From assembly GCA_900078775.1 (NCBI GenBank), contig LT549889.1, forward strand, positions 5,084,001-5,148,000: a DNA stretch of 64,000 bases, given 5' to 3'. Source of the stretch: Mycolicibacterium aurum (GTDB lineage: Bacteria; Actinomycetota; Actinomycetes; Mycobacteriales; Mycobacteriaceae). The stretch's first letter is position 1. The number at the start of each line of letters is the position of its first letter. Position numbers and translations under genes: made by a program. Below, in pieces: positions 1 to 9,491 of the stretch. Below the pieces are notes generated by a model, which made no database searches, had not been told where the DNA came from, and worked only from the letters and a program-made list of their open reading frames with translations.

Positions 1-380
1 ATCTGTTGCCCACCGGAAAGCTGCTGGACTACTACAGCCCGCAGCTGCTGTGCACCATCCGCAACTATCACGACGCGGCACCGAAACTCGCGGGCGCCCT
101 GGGAGGTAACGGCTACTCGCTGCTGACCCGGTCCTCGGTGCTCGGCGCCGGCAACGCCTACGTCTTCCCGGACAATCTGCCCCGCGTCAACGCCAAGGGT
201 GGCCCCGGCGGGCGGCCGGGCTGCTGGCAGCCGATCACCCGGGACCTGTGGCCGATGCCGTACCTGGTGATGGACACCGGCGCCAGCCTCGCCCCGTACA
301 ACCACTTCGAGCTCGGGCAGCCGATCATGAACGAGTACGTCTGGGGACGCCAAGTGGGGGAGCACACGATCAACCCATGA
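1..380 (+). CDS. mce1A: Mce family protein MceA, C-terminal part (cut by window edge)
   Basis: This is the last ~125 residues of an MceA-type substrate-binding subunit of an Mce lipid importer; the reading frame is open to the left edge. The C-terminal signature ending in NEYVWGRQVGEHTINP is typical of MceA proteins, and mceB follows 10 bp downstream. In the complex, MceA-F are anchored in the membrane and form a hexameric tunnel that passes lipids from the outer envelope to the YrbE permeases. Assignment to the mce1 type rests on the four mas genes downstream, in the order found in mce1 loci. The MlaD domain itself lies outside the window. Confidence 0.85.
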   Translation, partial: LLPTGKLLDYYSPQLLCTIRNYHDAAPKLAGALGGNGYSLLTRSSVLGAGNAYVFPDNLPRVNAKGGPGGRPGCWQPITRDLWPMPYLVMDTGASLAPYNHFELGQPIMNEYVWGRQVGEHTINP

Positions 381-390
381 TGAGTATCAG

Positions 391-1422
391 ATGAGTATTC
401 GAGGGACGCTCTTCAAGCTGGCCGCGATCTCCGCGGTGCTGCTCACCTTCACCGCGGTCATCTTCGTGGTGTTCGCGCAGCTGCGGTTCGACCGGACCAC
501 CGGCTACTCGGCCATCTTCGAGAACGCCAGCGGCCTGCGGGCCGGCCAGTTCGTCCGGGCCTACGGCGTCGAGGTCGGCAAGGTCGAGGACGTCGTCCTC
601 ATCGACGGCGGCGACAAGGTGCGCGTCGACTTCGCGGTGGAACGCAATCTGCAACTGTTCGACGAGACCACCGCCGCCATCCGGTATCTGGACCTGATCG
701 GCAACCGCTATGTGGAGCTGCGCCGCGGCGACAGCGACACCGTGCTGCCCGGCGGCAGCACCATCCCGGTGGAACTGACCGAACCGGCGCTGGACCTCGA
801 CGCGCTCGTCGGCGGCTTCCGCCCGCTGTTCAAATCCCTTGACGCGGACAAGGTCAACAACATCGCCACCTCGATCATCACCATCTTCCAGGGCCAGGGC
901 GGCACCATCAGCGACATCCTGGACCAGACGGCCGAACTGACCAACGCGCTGGCCGACCGCGATCAGGCCATCGGTGAGGTCATCACCAACCTGAACACCG
1001 TGCTGGACACCACCGTCAAGCATCAGAAGCAGCTCGACGACACCTTGCAGAACTTCGAGACCCTGATCACCGGGCTGAAGAACCGCGCCGACCCGATCGC
1101 CTCCTCGGTCGCCGACATCAGCAATGCCGCCGGATCGTTGTCGGATCTGCTGGCCGACAACCGGCCGCTGCTGCGGGACACCGTCGGCTACCTGGAGACC
1201 ATCCAGCAACCGCTGATCGACCAGCTGGATCAAGTCGACGAGATCGTGTCCCAGATCCCGGCCGCGCTCAAGGTGATCGGCCGCGCCGGCGGCATCTACG
1301 GTGACTTCTTCAACTTCTACGCCTGCGATCTCTCGCTGCGGCTCAACGGCGCTCAGCCGGGTGGCCCGGTCCGCACCGTGAGGGTGACCACCCAGCCGAC
1401 GGGCAGGTGCACACCGCAATGA
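391..1422 (+). CDS. mce1B: Mce family protein MceB
   Basis: 343-residue subunit of the Mce1-type lipid importer. An N-terminal membrane anchor spans about residues 8-30, followed by the MCE/MlaD beta-barrel domain (about 37-112, with GLRAGQFVRAYGVEVGKV) and a long helical region (about 150-300) that forms the shared tunnel. Length is normal for MceB. The start is the ATG ten bases after the mceA stop; no strong ribosome-binding site precedes it, so coupling to mceA translation is likely. Its stop overlaps the mceC start (ATGA). Confidence 0.93.
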   Translation: MSIRGTLFKLAAISAVLLTFTAVIFVVFAQLRFDRTTGYSAIFENASGLRAGQFVRAYGVEVGKVEDVVLIDGGDKVRVDFAVERNLQLFDETTAAIRYLDLIGNRYVELRRGDSDTVLPGGSTIPVELTEPALDLDALVGGFRPLFKSLDADKVNNIATSIITIFQGQGGTISDILDQTAELTNALADRDQAIGEVITNLNTVLDTTVKHQKQLDDTLQNFETLITGLKNRADPIASSVADISNAAGSLSDLLADNRPLLRDTVGYLETIQQPLIDQLDQVDEIVSQIPAALKVIGRAGGIYGDFFNFYACDLSLRLNGAQPGGPVRTVRVTTQPTGRCTPQ

Positions 1423-3008
1423 GGACAATCCAGGGATCGGACCGGATCCGCAAGGGCGTGATGGGCGTCGTCACGGTGGCGCTCGTCATCGGCGTCGGCT
1501 CGTCGATCACCAGCGTGCCGATGCTGTTCGCGGTGCCCACCTACTACGCCCAGTTCAACGACACCGGTGGCCTCAACGTCGGCGACAAGGTGCGCATAGC
1601 CGGCGTCGACGTCGGCACCGTGCAGAGCATGGAGATCACCGGCGACAAGGTCGAGATCGGTTACACGCTCGGCGGCATGGAGATCGGCACCGAGAGCCGG
1701 GCGGCGATCCGCACCGATACGGTGCTGGGCCGCAAGAACATCGAGGTACAGCCCCGCGGGACCACGACCCTGGAACCGCGCGGGTACCTGCCCGTGGAGC
1801 AGACCCAGACGCCGTACCAGATCTACGACGCCTTCCTGGACGTGACGCGGGCCTCGTCGGGGTGGGACACCCAGGCCGTCAAGCAGTCCCTGAATGTGTT
1901 GTCCGAGACCGTCGACCAGACCGCACCGCATCTGAAGTCGGCGCTGGAAGGGGTGCAGAGGTTCTCCGACACCCTGGGCAAGCGCGATGACGACCTCAAA
2001 CAGCTGCTGGCCAACGCCAACAAGATCGCGACAGTCCTCGGCGACCGCAGCGGGCAGGTCAACGCCCTGCTGGTGAATGCGCAGACGCTGCTGGCCGCGG
2101 TCAACGAGCGCAGCCGCGCGGTCAACCTGCTGCTGGAACGGGTTTCGAACGTCTCGGCGCAGGTGTCGGGCCTCATCGACGACAACCCCAACCTCAACCA
2201 TGTGCTGACCCAGCTCAACACCGTCAGCGACACGCTGGTGGAGCGCAAGCACGACCTGGCCGACACCCTCAGCGTGGCAGGCAAATTCATCACCTCGCTG
2301 GCCGAGGCGCTGGCCTCGGGCCCGTACTTCAAGGTCATGCTGGTCAACCTGCTGCCGCCCACGCTGCTGCAGCCGTTCGTGGACTCGGCGTTCAAGAAGC
2401 GCGGGATCGACCCAGAACAGTTCTGGCGCAACGCCGGCCTGCCCGCCTTCCAGTTCCCGGACCCGAACGGCACCCGGTTCGAGAACGGCGCACCGCCGCC
2501 GGCCCCGCGCGTGCTGGAAGGCACCCCGGAGTACCCCGGTCCCGCGGTGCCGCCCGGATCACCGTGCTCCTACACCCCGCCGGCCGACGGGCTGCCCCGG
2601 CCCGGAAACCCGCTGCCCTGTGCGGATCTGACCGTCGGCCCGTACGGCGACAACCCGTACGGCCCGAACTACCACGGCCCGGTCGGGGTGCAGACCTCCG
2701 CACCCGATCCGCACGGCCTCGGGCCCACCCCGGGTATCCCCAGTGCGGCGGTCCCCGGCCAACTGCCGCCCGATGTGCCCGGCACCCCGGTGCCGATCGC
2801 GCCCGGTCCGCCGGGAGCGCGCACCGTGCCGGTCGGACCGCCCGGAGTCCCGGCCCCGCCCGGGCCCATCCCGGGCGCCGCGGTGCCGGCGACGATCCTG
2901 CCCGGACCGCCGCCCCCGCCCGGACCCGGACAGCAGTTGTCCCCGGCCGGGACCGGGCCGCTGCCCGGCAACCCGCCGTTCCTGACGCCCGGATCGCAAG
3001 AGGGATAG
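1419..3008 (+). CDS. mce1C: Mce family protein MceC with proline/glycine-rich tail
   Basis: 529-residue Mce subunit. The ATG at 1419 overlaps the mceB stop as ATGA and is preferred over the GTG 12 bases upstream. A membrane anchor (about residues 16-38) is followed by the MCE domain (about 42-116, GGLNVGDKVRIAGVDVGTV) and the helical tunnel region. From about residue 345 to the end the protein is low-complexity Pro/Gly-rich sequence, probably disordered and exposed outside the membrane. Such tails are known from MceC and MceD of mycobacteria; what they bind is not established. Confidence 0.93.
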   Translation: MRTIQGSDRIRKGVMGVVTVALVIGVGSSITSVPMLFAVPTYYAQFNDTGGLNVGDKVRIAGVDVGTVQSMEITGDKVEIGYTLGGMEIGTESRAAIRTDTVLGRKNIEVQPRGTTTLEPRGYLPVEQTQTPYQIYDAFLDVTRASSGWDTQAVKQSLNVLSETVDQTAPHLKSALEGVQRFSDTLGKRDDDLKQLLANANKIATVLGDRSGQVNALLVNAQTLLAAVNERSRAVNLLLERVSNVSAQVSGLIDDNPNLNHVLTQLNTVSDTLVERKHDLADTLSVAGKFITSLAEALASGPYFKVMLVNLLPPTLLQPFVDSAFKKRGIDPEQFWRNAGLPAFQFPDPNGTRFENGAPPPAPRVLEGTPEYPGPAVPPGSPCSYTPPADGLPRPGNPLPCADLTVGPYGDNPYGPNYHGPVGVQTSAPDPHGLGPTPGIPSAAVPGQLPPDVPGTPVPIAPGPPGARTVPVGPPGVPAPPGPIPGAAVPATILPGPPPPPGPGQQLSPAGTGPLPGNPPFLTPGSQEG

Positions 3009-3018
3009 GGGCGAACAG

Positions 3019-4674
3019 ATGTCGACGATCTTCAACATCCGCAACATCAAGTTGCCGCACCTGTCCCGGACGGCGGTCATCCTCGGTGCCATCGTGCTCG
3101 CGGTCGCCGTCGGTGCTGCGGCGGTCGGCTGGAACGTCTACCGGAAGCTGACCACCACCACCGTCACCGCGTACTTCCCCGAGACGCTGGCGCTCTACCC
3201 CGGCGACAAGGTGCTCATCATGGGCGTCAAGGTCGGTTCGATCGACTCGATCGAACCTGAGGGCGACCGGATGCGCGTGGAGATGCACTGGGACAGCAAG
3301 TACAAGGTGCCCGAGAACGCCAGCGCCTCGATCCTGAACCCGTCGCTGGTGGCGTCCCGGGTGATCCAGCTGTCCCCGCCCTACACCGGCGGCCCGGTCA
3401 TGCAGGACGGTGCGGTGATCGACATGGACCGCACCCAGGTACCGGTCGAGTACGACCAGCTGCGCGACCAGGTGACCCGCCTGCTGGCCGACCTCGGCCC
3501 CACCCCCGAACAACCCAAGGGCCCGTTCGGCGACATCGTGGAATCCTTCGCCGACGGATTCGAGGGCAAGGGCGAGCAGTTCAACAAGACCCTGCAGGGA
3601 CTTTCGGATGCGGTGACCGCCCTCAACGAGGGGCGCGGCGATCTGGTCGGCACCGTCAAGAGCCTGGCCGTGTTCGTCAACGCCCTGCACCGCAGCGATC
3701 AGCAGTTCGTGGCGCTGAACAACGACCTGGCGCAGTTCACCAACTCGTTCACCAACACCGACTCCGAAGTCGCCACCGCACTCGAGGACCTCGACAAAGT
3801 GCTGGCCACCACCCGGAAGTTCCTGGACGAGAACGGGACCCCGCTCACCAACGACATCAACAACCTGGCCGAGGTGACCAACGCGATCCTGCAGCCCGAG
3901 CCCCGCGACGGCCTGGAGACCGCGCTGCACTCCTACCCGAACCTGGTGTCCAACGTGGTCAACGTGGTGGCGCCCAACCAGGGTGGCATCGTCGGCCTGC
4001 CGGTGCTGCCCGGTGTCACCAACTTCTCCAATCCGCTCAACTTCATCTGCAGCTCCATCCAGGCCGGCAGCCGACTGGGCTACCAGGAGTCCGCCGAACT
4101 GTGCGCCCAGTACCTGGCGCCGATCTTCGACGCGATGAAGTTCAACTTCATCCCGTTCGGCATGAACCTGGCCGCCGGGGCGATGACGCTGCCCAAGCAG
4201 ATCGCCTACTCCGAGGAGCGGCTGCGCCCGCCGCCGGGATACAAGGACACCACCGTGCCGGGCATCTTCTCCCGCGACACCCTGTTCTCGCACGGCAACC
4301 ACGAGCCGGGCTGGATCGTCGCCCCGGGCATGCAGGGTGTCGAGGTGCAGCCGTTCACCGCGAACATGCTGACCCCGGATTCGTTGGCCGCCTTGCTCGG
4401 TGGGCCCGACATCGTGCCGCCGCCGGCGCCGCCGGCCTTCGGTGTGCCCCCGGGCGGCAACCTGCCCGGCCCGCCGAACGCCTACAACGAGAGCAGCCCG
4501 CTGCCGCCGCCGTGGTACCCGCAGCCCGGCCCGCCGCCGGGACCCGCGCCCGGCGTCATCCCCGGGGATCCGCCGCCGGCCGCACCGGTCAGCGGACCGG
4601 GAGCTCCCGCCGCACCGGCGGCACCCGCGGTACCCGCCGGGCCGCCGCTGCCCGCCGAGGCAGGGGGTGCCTGA
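3019..4674 (+). CDS. mce1D: Mce family protein MceD with proline-rich tail
   Basis: 551-residue Mce subunit of the lipid importer. It has an N-terminal anchor (about residues 17-40), an MCE domain with LYPGDKVLIMGVKVGSI (about 56-72), a coiled/helical tunnel region to about residue 300, and a Pro/Gly/Ala-rich C-terminal tail from about residue 467. It lies 10 bp after mceC, and its stop overlaps the mceE start (TGATG), so the two are translationally coupled. Confidence 0.93.
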   Translation: MSTIFNIRNIKLPHLSRTAVILGAIVLAVAVGAAAVGWNVYRKLTTTTVTAYFPETLALYPGDKVLIMGVKVGSIDSIEPEGDRMRVEMHWDSKYKVPENASASILNPSLVASRVIQLSPPYTGGPVMQDGAVIDMDRTQVPVEYDQLRDQVTRLLADLGPTPEQPKGPFGDIVESFADGFEGKGEQFNKTLQGLSDAVTALNEGRGDLVGTVKSLAVFVNALHRSDQQFVALNNDLAQFTNSFTNTDSEVATALEDLDKVLATTRKFLDENGTPLTNDINNLAEVTNAILQPEPRDGLETALHSYPNLVSNVVNVVAPNQGGIVGLPVLPGVTNFSNPLNFICSSIQAGSRLGYQESAELCAQYLAPIFDAMKFNFIPFGMNLAAGAMTLPKQIAYSEERLRPPPGYKDTTVPGIFSRDTLFSHGNHEPGWIVAPGMQGVEVQPFTANMLTPDSLAALLGGPDIVPPPAPPAFGVPPGGNLPGPPNAYNESSPLPPPWYPQPGPPPGPAPGVIPGDPPPAAPVSGPGAPAAPAAPAVPAGPPLPAEAGGA

Positions 4675-5822
4675 TGACGCGTAACTGGAAACGACTGGGA
4701 ATGCGCACCATTGCGCTCGGCGCCGCCGCGTTGATGCTCAGCGCCTGCGGGCAGTGGCGGGGTATCGCCAACGTGCCGCTGCCCGGCGGTCCGGGGACCC
4801 AGGAGGGGCACTCCACGATCTACATCCAGATGCCGGAGACGTTGGCGCTCAACGCCAACAGCCGGGTGCGGGTCGCCGACGTGTTCGTCGGCCGGGTACG
4901 CAGTATCGAACTGAAGAACTGGGTGCCGCTTCTCACGGTGGACCTGGAACCCGGTGTGCGGCTGCCGAAGAACGCGCTGGCGCGGATCGGGCAGACCTCG
5001 CTGCTGGGTTCCCAGCACGTCGAACTCGACGAACCCGAGGATCCCTCGCCGGAGCCGCTGCGCAACGGCGACACCATCCCGCTGGCCAACTCCTCGGCGT
5101 TCCCGACCATCGAGCGGACGCTGGCCAGCATCTCCGGCATCCTCACCGGCGGCGGCATCCCGAACATCGAGGTGATCCAGAACGAGGTCAACGCGATCCT
5201 CACCGGGCGGTCCGGGGAGATCCGGGAGTTCCTCAACCGGCTGGACACCTTCACCGACGAGATGAACAAGCAGCGCGAGGATCTCACCCGCGCCATCGAC
5301 TCGACCAACCGGCTGCTCTCGATCGTCGGCCAGCGCACCGAGACCCTGGACCGGGTGCTGACCGAGTTCCCGCCGCTGATCCAGCATTTCGCCGAGACCC
5401 GGGACCTGTTCGCCGATGCGGTGACCTCGTTGGGCCGGCTGAGTGCGACCGCCGACGAGACGTTGAGCAACACCAACGCCAACCTGAACACCAACCTGGC
5501 CAATCTGCAGCGCCCGCTGCGCGAGCTGGCCAAGGCGTCGCCGTATCTGGTGGGCGCGCTGAAGCTGCTGCTGACGGTGCCGTTCAACATCGAGAACATC
5601 CCGAAGGCCATCCGCGGCGACTACATCAACGTGTCGGTCACCATCGACCTCACGCTGAGCGCCATCGACAACGGGTTCCTCTCCGGCACCGGGCTTTCCG
5701 GCATGCTGCGCGCCCTGGAGCAGGCGTGGGGCCGCGACCCGGCGACGATGATCCCGGACGTGCGGTTCACCCCCAACCCGAACAATGTGCCCGGCGGGCC
5801 GTTGATCGAAAGGTCGGAGTGA
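4674..5822 (+). CDS. mce1E: Mce family lipoprotein MceE (LprK-like)
   Basis: 382-residue lipoprotein member of the Mce complex. The N-terminus (MTRNWKRLGMRTIALGAAAL...) is a type II signal peptide with lipobox LSAC; Cys25 is the predicted lipidated residue. The MCE domain follows (about residues 50-130) and then the helical tunnel segment. MceE is the lipoprotein subunit in every mce operon (LprK in the tuberculosis mce1 locus), so both the position and the lipobox support the call. The start ATG shares one base with the mceD stop. Confidence 0.93.
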   Translation: MTRNWKRLGMRTIALGAAALMLSACGQWRGIANVPLPGGPGTQEGHSTIYIQMPETLALNANSRVRVADVFVGRVRSIELKNWVPLLTVDLEPGVRLPKNALARIGQTSLLGSQHVELDEPEDPSPEPLRNGDTIPLANSSAFPTIERTLASISGILTGGGIPNIEVIQNEVNAILTGRSGEIREFLNRLDTFTDEMNKQREDLTRAIDSTNRLLSIVGQRTETLDRVLTEFPPLIQHFAETRDLFADAVTSLGRLSATADETLSNTNANLNTNLANLQRPLRELAKASPYLVGALKLLLTVPFNIENIPKAIRGDYINVSVTIDLTLSAIDNGFLSGTGLSGMLRALEQAWGRDPATMIPDVRFTPNPNNVPGGPLIERSE

Positions 5823-5825
5823 CTC

Positions 5826-7379
5826 ATGCTGCTGACCCGAATGATCAAGACCCAGTTGCTGATCTTCGTCCTGCTGACCGTGGTCGCGCTGGTCGTGCTG
5901 TCCGTGGGCTACCTGCGGCTGCCGACCTACGCCGGCATCGGCATGTACCGGCTCTACGCCGAACTGCCGAACTCGGCCGGTCTGTACAAGACCGCCAACG
6001 TCACCTTCCGCGGCACCACGGTGGGCAAGGTGATCGCGGTGGAGCCCACCGAGACCGGGGCCCGGGTGACGATGGACATCGACGATGACACCTCGGTGCC
6101 CGTCGACACCATCGCCAACGTGCACTCGGTGTCGGCGGTCGGCGAGCAGTTCCTCGACCTGGTCTCGCCCGACGACGTCCCGCAGCACTTCGCCGACGGG
6201 GACACCATCACCGAGGGCCGGGTACCCGCGGAGGTGGGTCCGGCGCTGGACTCGGCGCAACGCGGGCTGGCCGCGCTGCCCAAGGAGAAGATCGGCGTCC
6301 TGCTCGACGAGACGGCCAAGGCCGTCGGCGGGCTCGGCCCGTCCCTGCAGCGGCTGGTCGACGCCACCCAGAACCTGGCCGGGGACTTCCGGGAGAACCT
6401 GCCCAGCGTCACCGACATCGTCGAGAACTCCGCCCCGATCATCGAGTCGCAGGTGCAGTCCGGCGACGCCATCGCGCGGTGGGCGGCCAACCTGAACACC
6501 ATCACCGCGCAGACCGCGGAGAAGGACGCCGCCCTGCGCAGCGGTCTGCAGCAGGCGGCGCCGACCGCCGATCAGCTCAACGCGGTGTTCGGTGATGTGC
6601 GGGAGTCGCTGCCGCAGACGCTGGCCAACCTCGAAGTCGTCATCGACATGCTCAAGCGCTACAACAAGAACGTCGAGCAGGTGCTGGTGGTGCTGCCGCA
6701 GGGCGCGGCCATCGCGCAGACGGCGACGATCTTCGCGCCGGACGGTCTGCTGCACTTCGGCCTCGGCATCAACTCGCCCCCGCCGTGCCTGACCGGCTTC
6801 CTGCCCGCCTCGCAGTGGCGCTCCCCGGCCGACACCAGGACCGACCCGCTGCCCGAGGGGCTGTACTGCAAGATTCCCAAGGACGCGCCGAACGCGGTGC
6901 GCGGCGCCCGCAACTACCCGTGTGCGGACGTGCCCGGCAAGCGGGCGGCCAGCCCGCGGGAATGCCGCAGCGACGAGCCGTACGTGCCGTTGGGCACCAA
7001 CCCCTGGTACGGCGACCCCAACCAGATCCTCGACTGCCCGGCCGCGGGTGCGCGCTGCACCCAACCGGTGAACCCCGGCCAGGTGATCCCGGCACCGTCG
7101 ATCAACAACGGGACCAACCCGCTGCCGGCCGGTCAGCTTCCGCCCGCCGAGTCGACGCTGCCGGTCAGTGATCCGCTCACCCCGCCCGGCCAGGGCACGG
7201 TCACCTGTAGTGGACAGCAACCCAACCCCTGCATCTACACTCCGGCAGCAGGTCCGTCGGCGGTCTACAGCCCGTCCAGCGGAGAGGTGGTCGGACCCGA
7301 CGGGGTCAAGTACTCGGTCAACAACTCGAATAACCCAGGAGAGAACGGATGGAAGGAGATGCTGGCACCAGCCGGCTGA
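5826..7379 (+). CDS. mce1F: Mce family protein MceF
   Basis: 517-residue last Mce subunit. An N-terminal anchor (about residues 10-32) precedes the MCE domain (about 38-114, containing NSAGLYKTANVTFRGTTVGKV) and a helical region. The C-terminal ~150 residues are Pro-rich with scattered cysteines, as usual for MceF. The last 31 bp overlap the first mas gene, which keeps the Mce and Mce-associated proteins in one transcript. Confidence 0.93.
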   Translation: MLLTRMIKTQLLIFVLLTVVALVVLSVGYLRLPTYAGIGMYRLYAELPNSAGLYKTANVTFRGTTVGKVIAVEPTETGARVTMDIDDDTSVPVDTIANVHSVSAVGEQFLDLVSPDDVPQHFADGDTITEGRVPAEVGPALDSAQRGLAALPKEKIGVLLDETAKAVGGLGPSLQRLVDATQNLAGDFRENLPSVTDIVENSAPIIESQVQSGDAIARWAANLNTITAQTAEKDAALRSGLQQAAPTADQLNAVFGDVRESLPQTLANLEVVIDMLKRYNKNVEQVLVVLPQGAAIAQTATIFAPDGLLHFGLGINSPPPCLTGFLPASQWRSPADTRTDPLPEGLYCKIPKDAPNAVRGARNYPCADVPGKRAASPRECRSDEPYVPLGTNPWYGDPNQILDCPAAGARCTQPVNPGQVIPAPSINNGTNPLPAGQLPPAESTLPVSDPLTPPGQGTVTCSGQQPNPCIYTPAAGPSAVYSPSSGEVVGPDGVKYSVNNSNNPGENGWKEMLAPAG

Positions 7380-7960
7380 ACCCCACCGACCAAGACGACG
7401 AGACCAGCGACATCCCCGCCGCCGAGGAAGCGGTCGCCGCTGCGCCCGAGGAGACCAACCCCGGCCGGCTCGGCCGTGGCTGGCTGACCGGGATCTGCGC
7501 CGCACTGTTCGCGCTGGCCGCGGGTCTCACCGTGACCGGGTACCTGCTGCTGCAGTCCAACGAGCGCAGCGCCCAGATCGCCCGCGATGACGCCGTCGCG
7601 CTGCAGGCGGCCAAGGATTGTGTGACGGCCACCCAGGCCCCCGACACCGCCTCGATGGGCGCCGCGCAGGCCAAGATCGTCGACTGTGCGACCGGCGACT
7701 TCGGCGCCCAGGCGGTGTTCTACAGCTCGATGATGGTGGAGGCGTACCAGGCGGCAAAGGCCACCGTCGAGGTCGCCGACCTGCGGGCCGCGGTCGAACG
7801 CCACCACGACGACGGTTCCGTCGACGTCCTGGTGGCGGTGCGCACCAAGGTCACCAACTCCGAGACCGCCGACCAGGAACAGGGCTACCGGCTGCGGGTG
7901 ACCATGCAGCGCGCCGACGGCACCTACAAGATCGCCAACCTGGTCCAGGTCACCACGTGA
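7349..7960 (+). CDS. Mce-associated membrane protein (Mas type)
   Basis: 203-residue single-pass membrane protein. The N-terminal ~40 residues are acidic, a membrane segment lies near residues 48-72, and the rest has the alpha+beta fold expected of Mce-associated proteins (ending in YKIANLVQVTT). AGGAGA at 7337-7342 supports the ATG at 7349, inside the end of mceF. Mas proteins are thought to assist or stabilise Mce complexes. Position and order match the first mas gene of mce1 loci (Rv0175 type). Confidence 0.85.
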   Translation: MEGDAGTSRLNPTDQDDETSDIPAAEEAVAAAPEETNPGRLGRGWLTGICAALFALAAGLTVTGYLLLQSNERSAQIARDDAVALQAAKDCVTATQAPDTASMGAAQAKIVDCATGDFGAQAVFYSSMMVEAYQAAKATVEVADLRAAVERHHDDGSVDVLVAVRTKVTNSETADQEQGYRLRVTMQRADGTYKIANLVQVTT

Positions 7961-8946
7961 CGGTCGTGTTCGAGGACGCGGCACCCGAACAGAGCGCACC
8001 GCAGGACGAGGCGGTCCTGGCGTCCTGGGGTGCGCGGGCCGGCGCGCTGAGCATCGACGTGCTGTTCGGGCTCGCGCTGATCGCCACCCTCGCCCTGCTG
8101 GGCTGGACCGCGCCGCTGTTGGGTTGGCTGTGGTGGGCCTACGTGGTGGTGGCGAGCCTGCTCGGTCTGGCGGTGATGGCCAACCGATGGCTGCTGCCGG
8201 GCCGGACCGGATGGTCACTGGGCCGCGCGGTCACCGGCATCCGGGTGGTGCGCGCCGACGGCACACCGGCCGGGGCCGGCCGGCTGCTGGCCCGCGACGT
8301 CGCGCATCTGCTGGACACCGCCGCGCTGTTCCTCGGATGGCTGTGGCCACTGTGGGACCGGCGCCACCGCACCTTCGCAGACCTGTTGCTGCGCACCGAA
8401 GTTCACCGGGTTGGCGAACCAGCCCGGGATCTGCGGCGCCCGGTGGCCATCGGGCTGGCGGCCACCGCACTGGTCTGCACCGCGGCGACCGCCGCGGGAT
8501 ACGTGGTGGTCTACCGGCACGAGCAGGCCCTCGACGCCGCGCGCGGCGAGATCAGCGCCCAGGGCGCCGGCATCGTGGAGCAGATCCTCAGCTACGCCCC
8601 GCAGACCGCCGATGAGGACTTCGCCCGCGCGCAGTCGCTGGCGAGCGAGGATTACCGGGCACAACTCGTCGAGCAGCAGCAGGCGCTGCGCACGGCGCCG
8701 TTGGTGGCCAACGAGTACTGGGCGGTCAACAGTGCGGTGCTGGAGCAGCCGGAGCTGACCCCCACCAGCGCGTCGATGTTGCTGGCGATGCAGGGGCAGC
8801 GCGGCAACGACCCGAAGGCCATGCGCTTCATCACCGCCACGGTCCGGGTGGACTTCGTCAAGACCGGAGATCGGTGGCAGGTGCAGAATCTGAGCGTGCT
8901 GACCCGGCCGTACACCGGCGGCGCGCAGGCCGGGGGCGGCGGATGA
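7957..8946 (+). CDS. RDD-domain Mce-associated membrane protein
   Basis: 329-residue protein starting with GTG in a GTGA overlap. The N-terminal half is an RDD-type membrane domain: hydrophobic segments separated by RAVTGIRVVRADG and ending in LWPLWDRRHRTFADLLLRT. A further membrane segment lies near residues 165-187, followed by a soluble Mas-like domain ending in WQVQNLSVLTRPY. A gene with this fusion is the second mas gene of mce1 operons (Rv0176 type), and this is the main reason for assigning the operon to mce1. Its exact biochemical role is unknown. Confidence 0.87.
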   Translation: MTVVFEDAAPEQSAPQDEAVLASWGARAGALSIDVLFGLALIATLALLGWTAPLLGWLWWAYVVVASLLGLAVMANRWLLPGRTGWSLGRAVTGIRVVRADGTPAGAGRLLARDVAHLLDTAALFLGWLWPLWDRRHRTFADLLLRTEVHRVGEPARDLRRPVAIGLAATALVCTAATAAGYVVVYRHEQALDAARGEISAQGAGIVEQILSYAPQTADEDFARAQSLASEDYRAQLVEQQQALRTAPLVANEYWAVNSAVLEQPELTPTSASMLLAMQGQRGNDPKAMRFITATVRVDFVKTGDRWQVQNLSVLTRPYTGGAQAGGGG

Positions 8947-9491
8947 GCCCGCGCCGCGTCGTCGATCCCGACGCCCCGGAGATCTTCACCGCACCCGAGC
9001 CGCCCACCCGGTGGGGGCTGCCGCTGGTCGCCGGGCTCGCCGCGCTGGTGATCGCGGCGGCGCTGGGACTGGCGTCGTTCATGACGGTCTCCTACGAGTC
9101 CAACCGCCAGACCCAGATCCGTGACGCCGACGCGCTCGGCTACGTGCGGGCCTTCATGACGGCCTACACCACGTTGGACCCGTTCAACGCCAACGACTAC
9201 GCCGACCGGATCCGGGCCCAGGGCACCGGGGAGTTCGTGCAGACCTTCACCGAGAAGCAGAATGAGATCGTGCTGCAGGTGGCCCGGGCCGAACCCACCA
9301 GCGGGGAGGTGCTGGAGGCCGGTGTGCAGCGCTGGAACGACAACGGCAGCGCCGACGTCCTGGTCGCCACCAAGATGACCAGCGCCACCCCGGACGGCAA
9401 GCAGACCATCGAGACCGGAAGTCGTTGGCTGGCAACGGCGATCAAGGAGGGACAGCAGTGGAAGATCAGCCGACTGATTCAGGTGATCTGA
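8943..9491 (+). CDS. Mce-associated membrane protein (Mas type)
   Basis: 182-residue protein with an N-terminal cytosolic stretch (about 30 residues), one membrane segment (about 28-50) and an extracytoplasmic Mas domain ending in GQQWKISRLIQVI. The ATG start overlaps the previous stop (ATGA). It is the third mas gene (Rv0177 type) and is expected to be co-translated with its neighbours. Confidence 0.85.
   Translation: MSPRRVVDPDAPEIFTAPEPPTRWGLPLVAGLAALVIAAALGLASFMTVSYESNRQTQIRDADALGYVRAFMTAYTTLDPFNANDYADRIRAQGTGEFVQTFTEKQNEIVLQVARAEPTSGEVLEAGVQRWNDNGSADVLVATKMTSATPDGKQTIETGSRWLATAIKEGQQWKISRLIQVI

Noticed and set aside
4482..7505. A 1007-codon minus-strand open frame across mceD-mceF
   Set aside because: Composition is typical of an antisense shadow (long Arg/Gly/Asp-rich runs) and the plus strand carries complete Mce genes.
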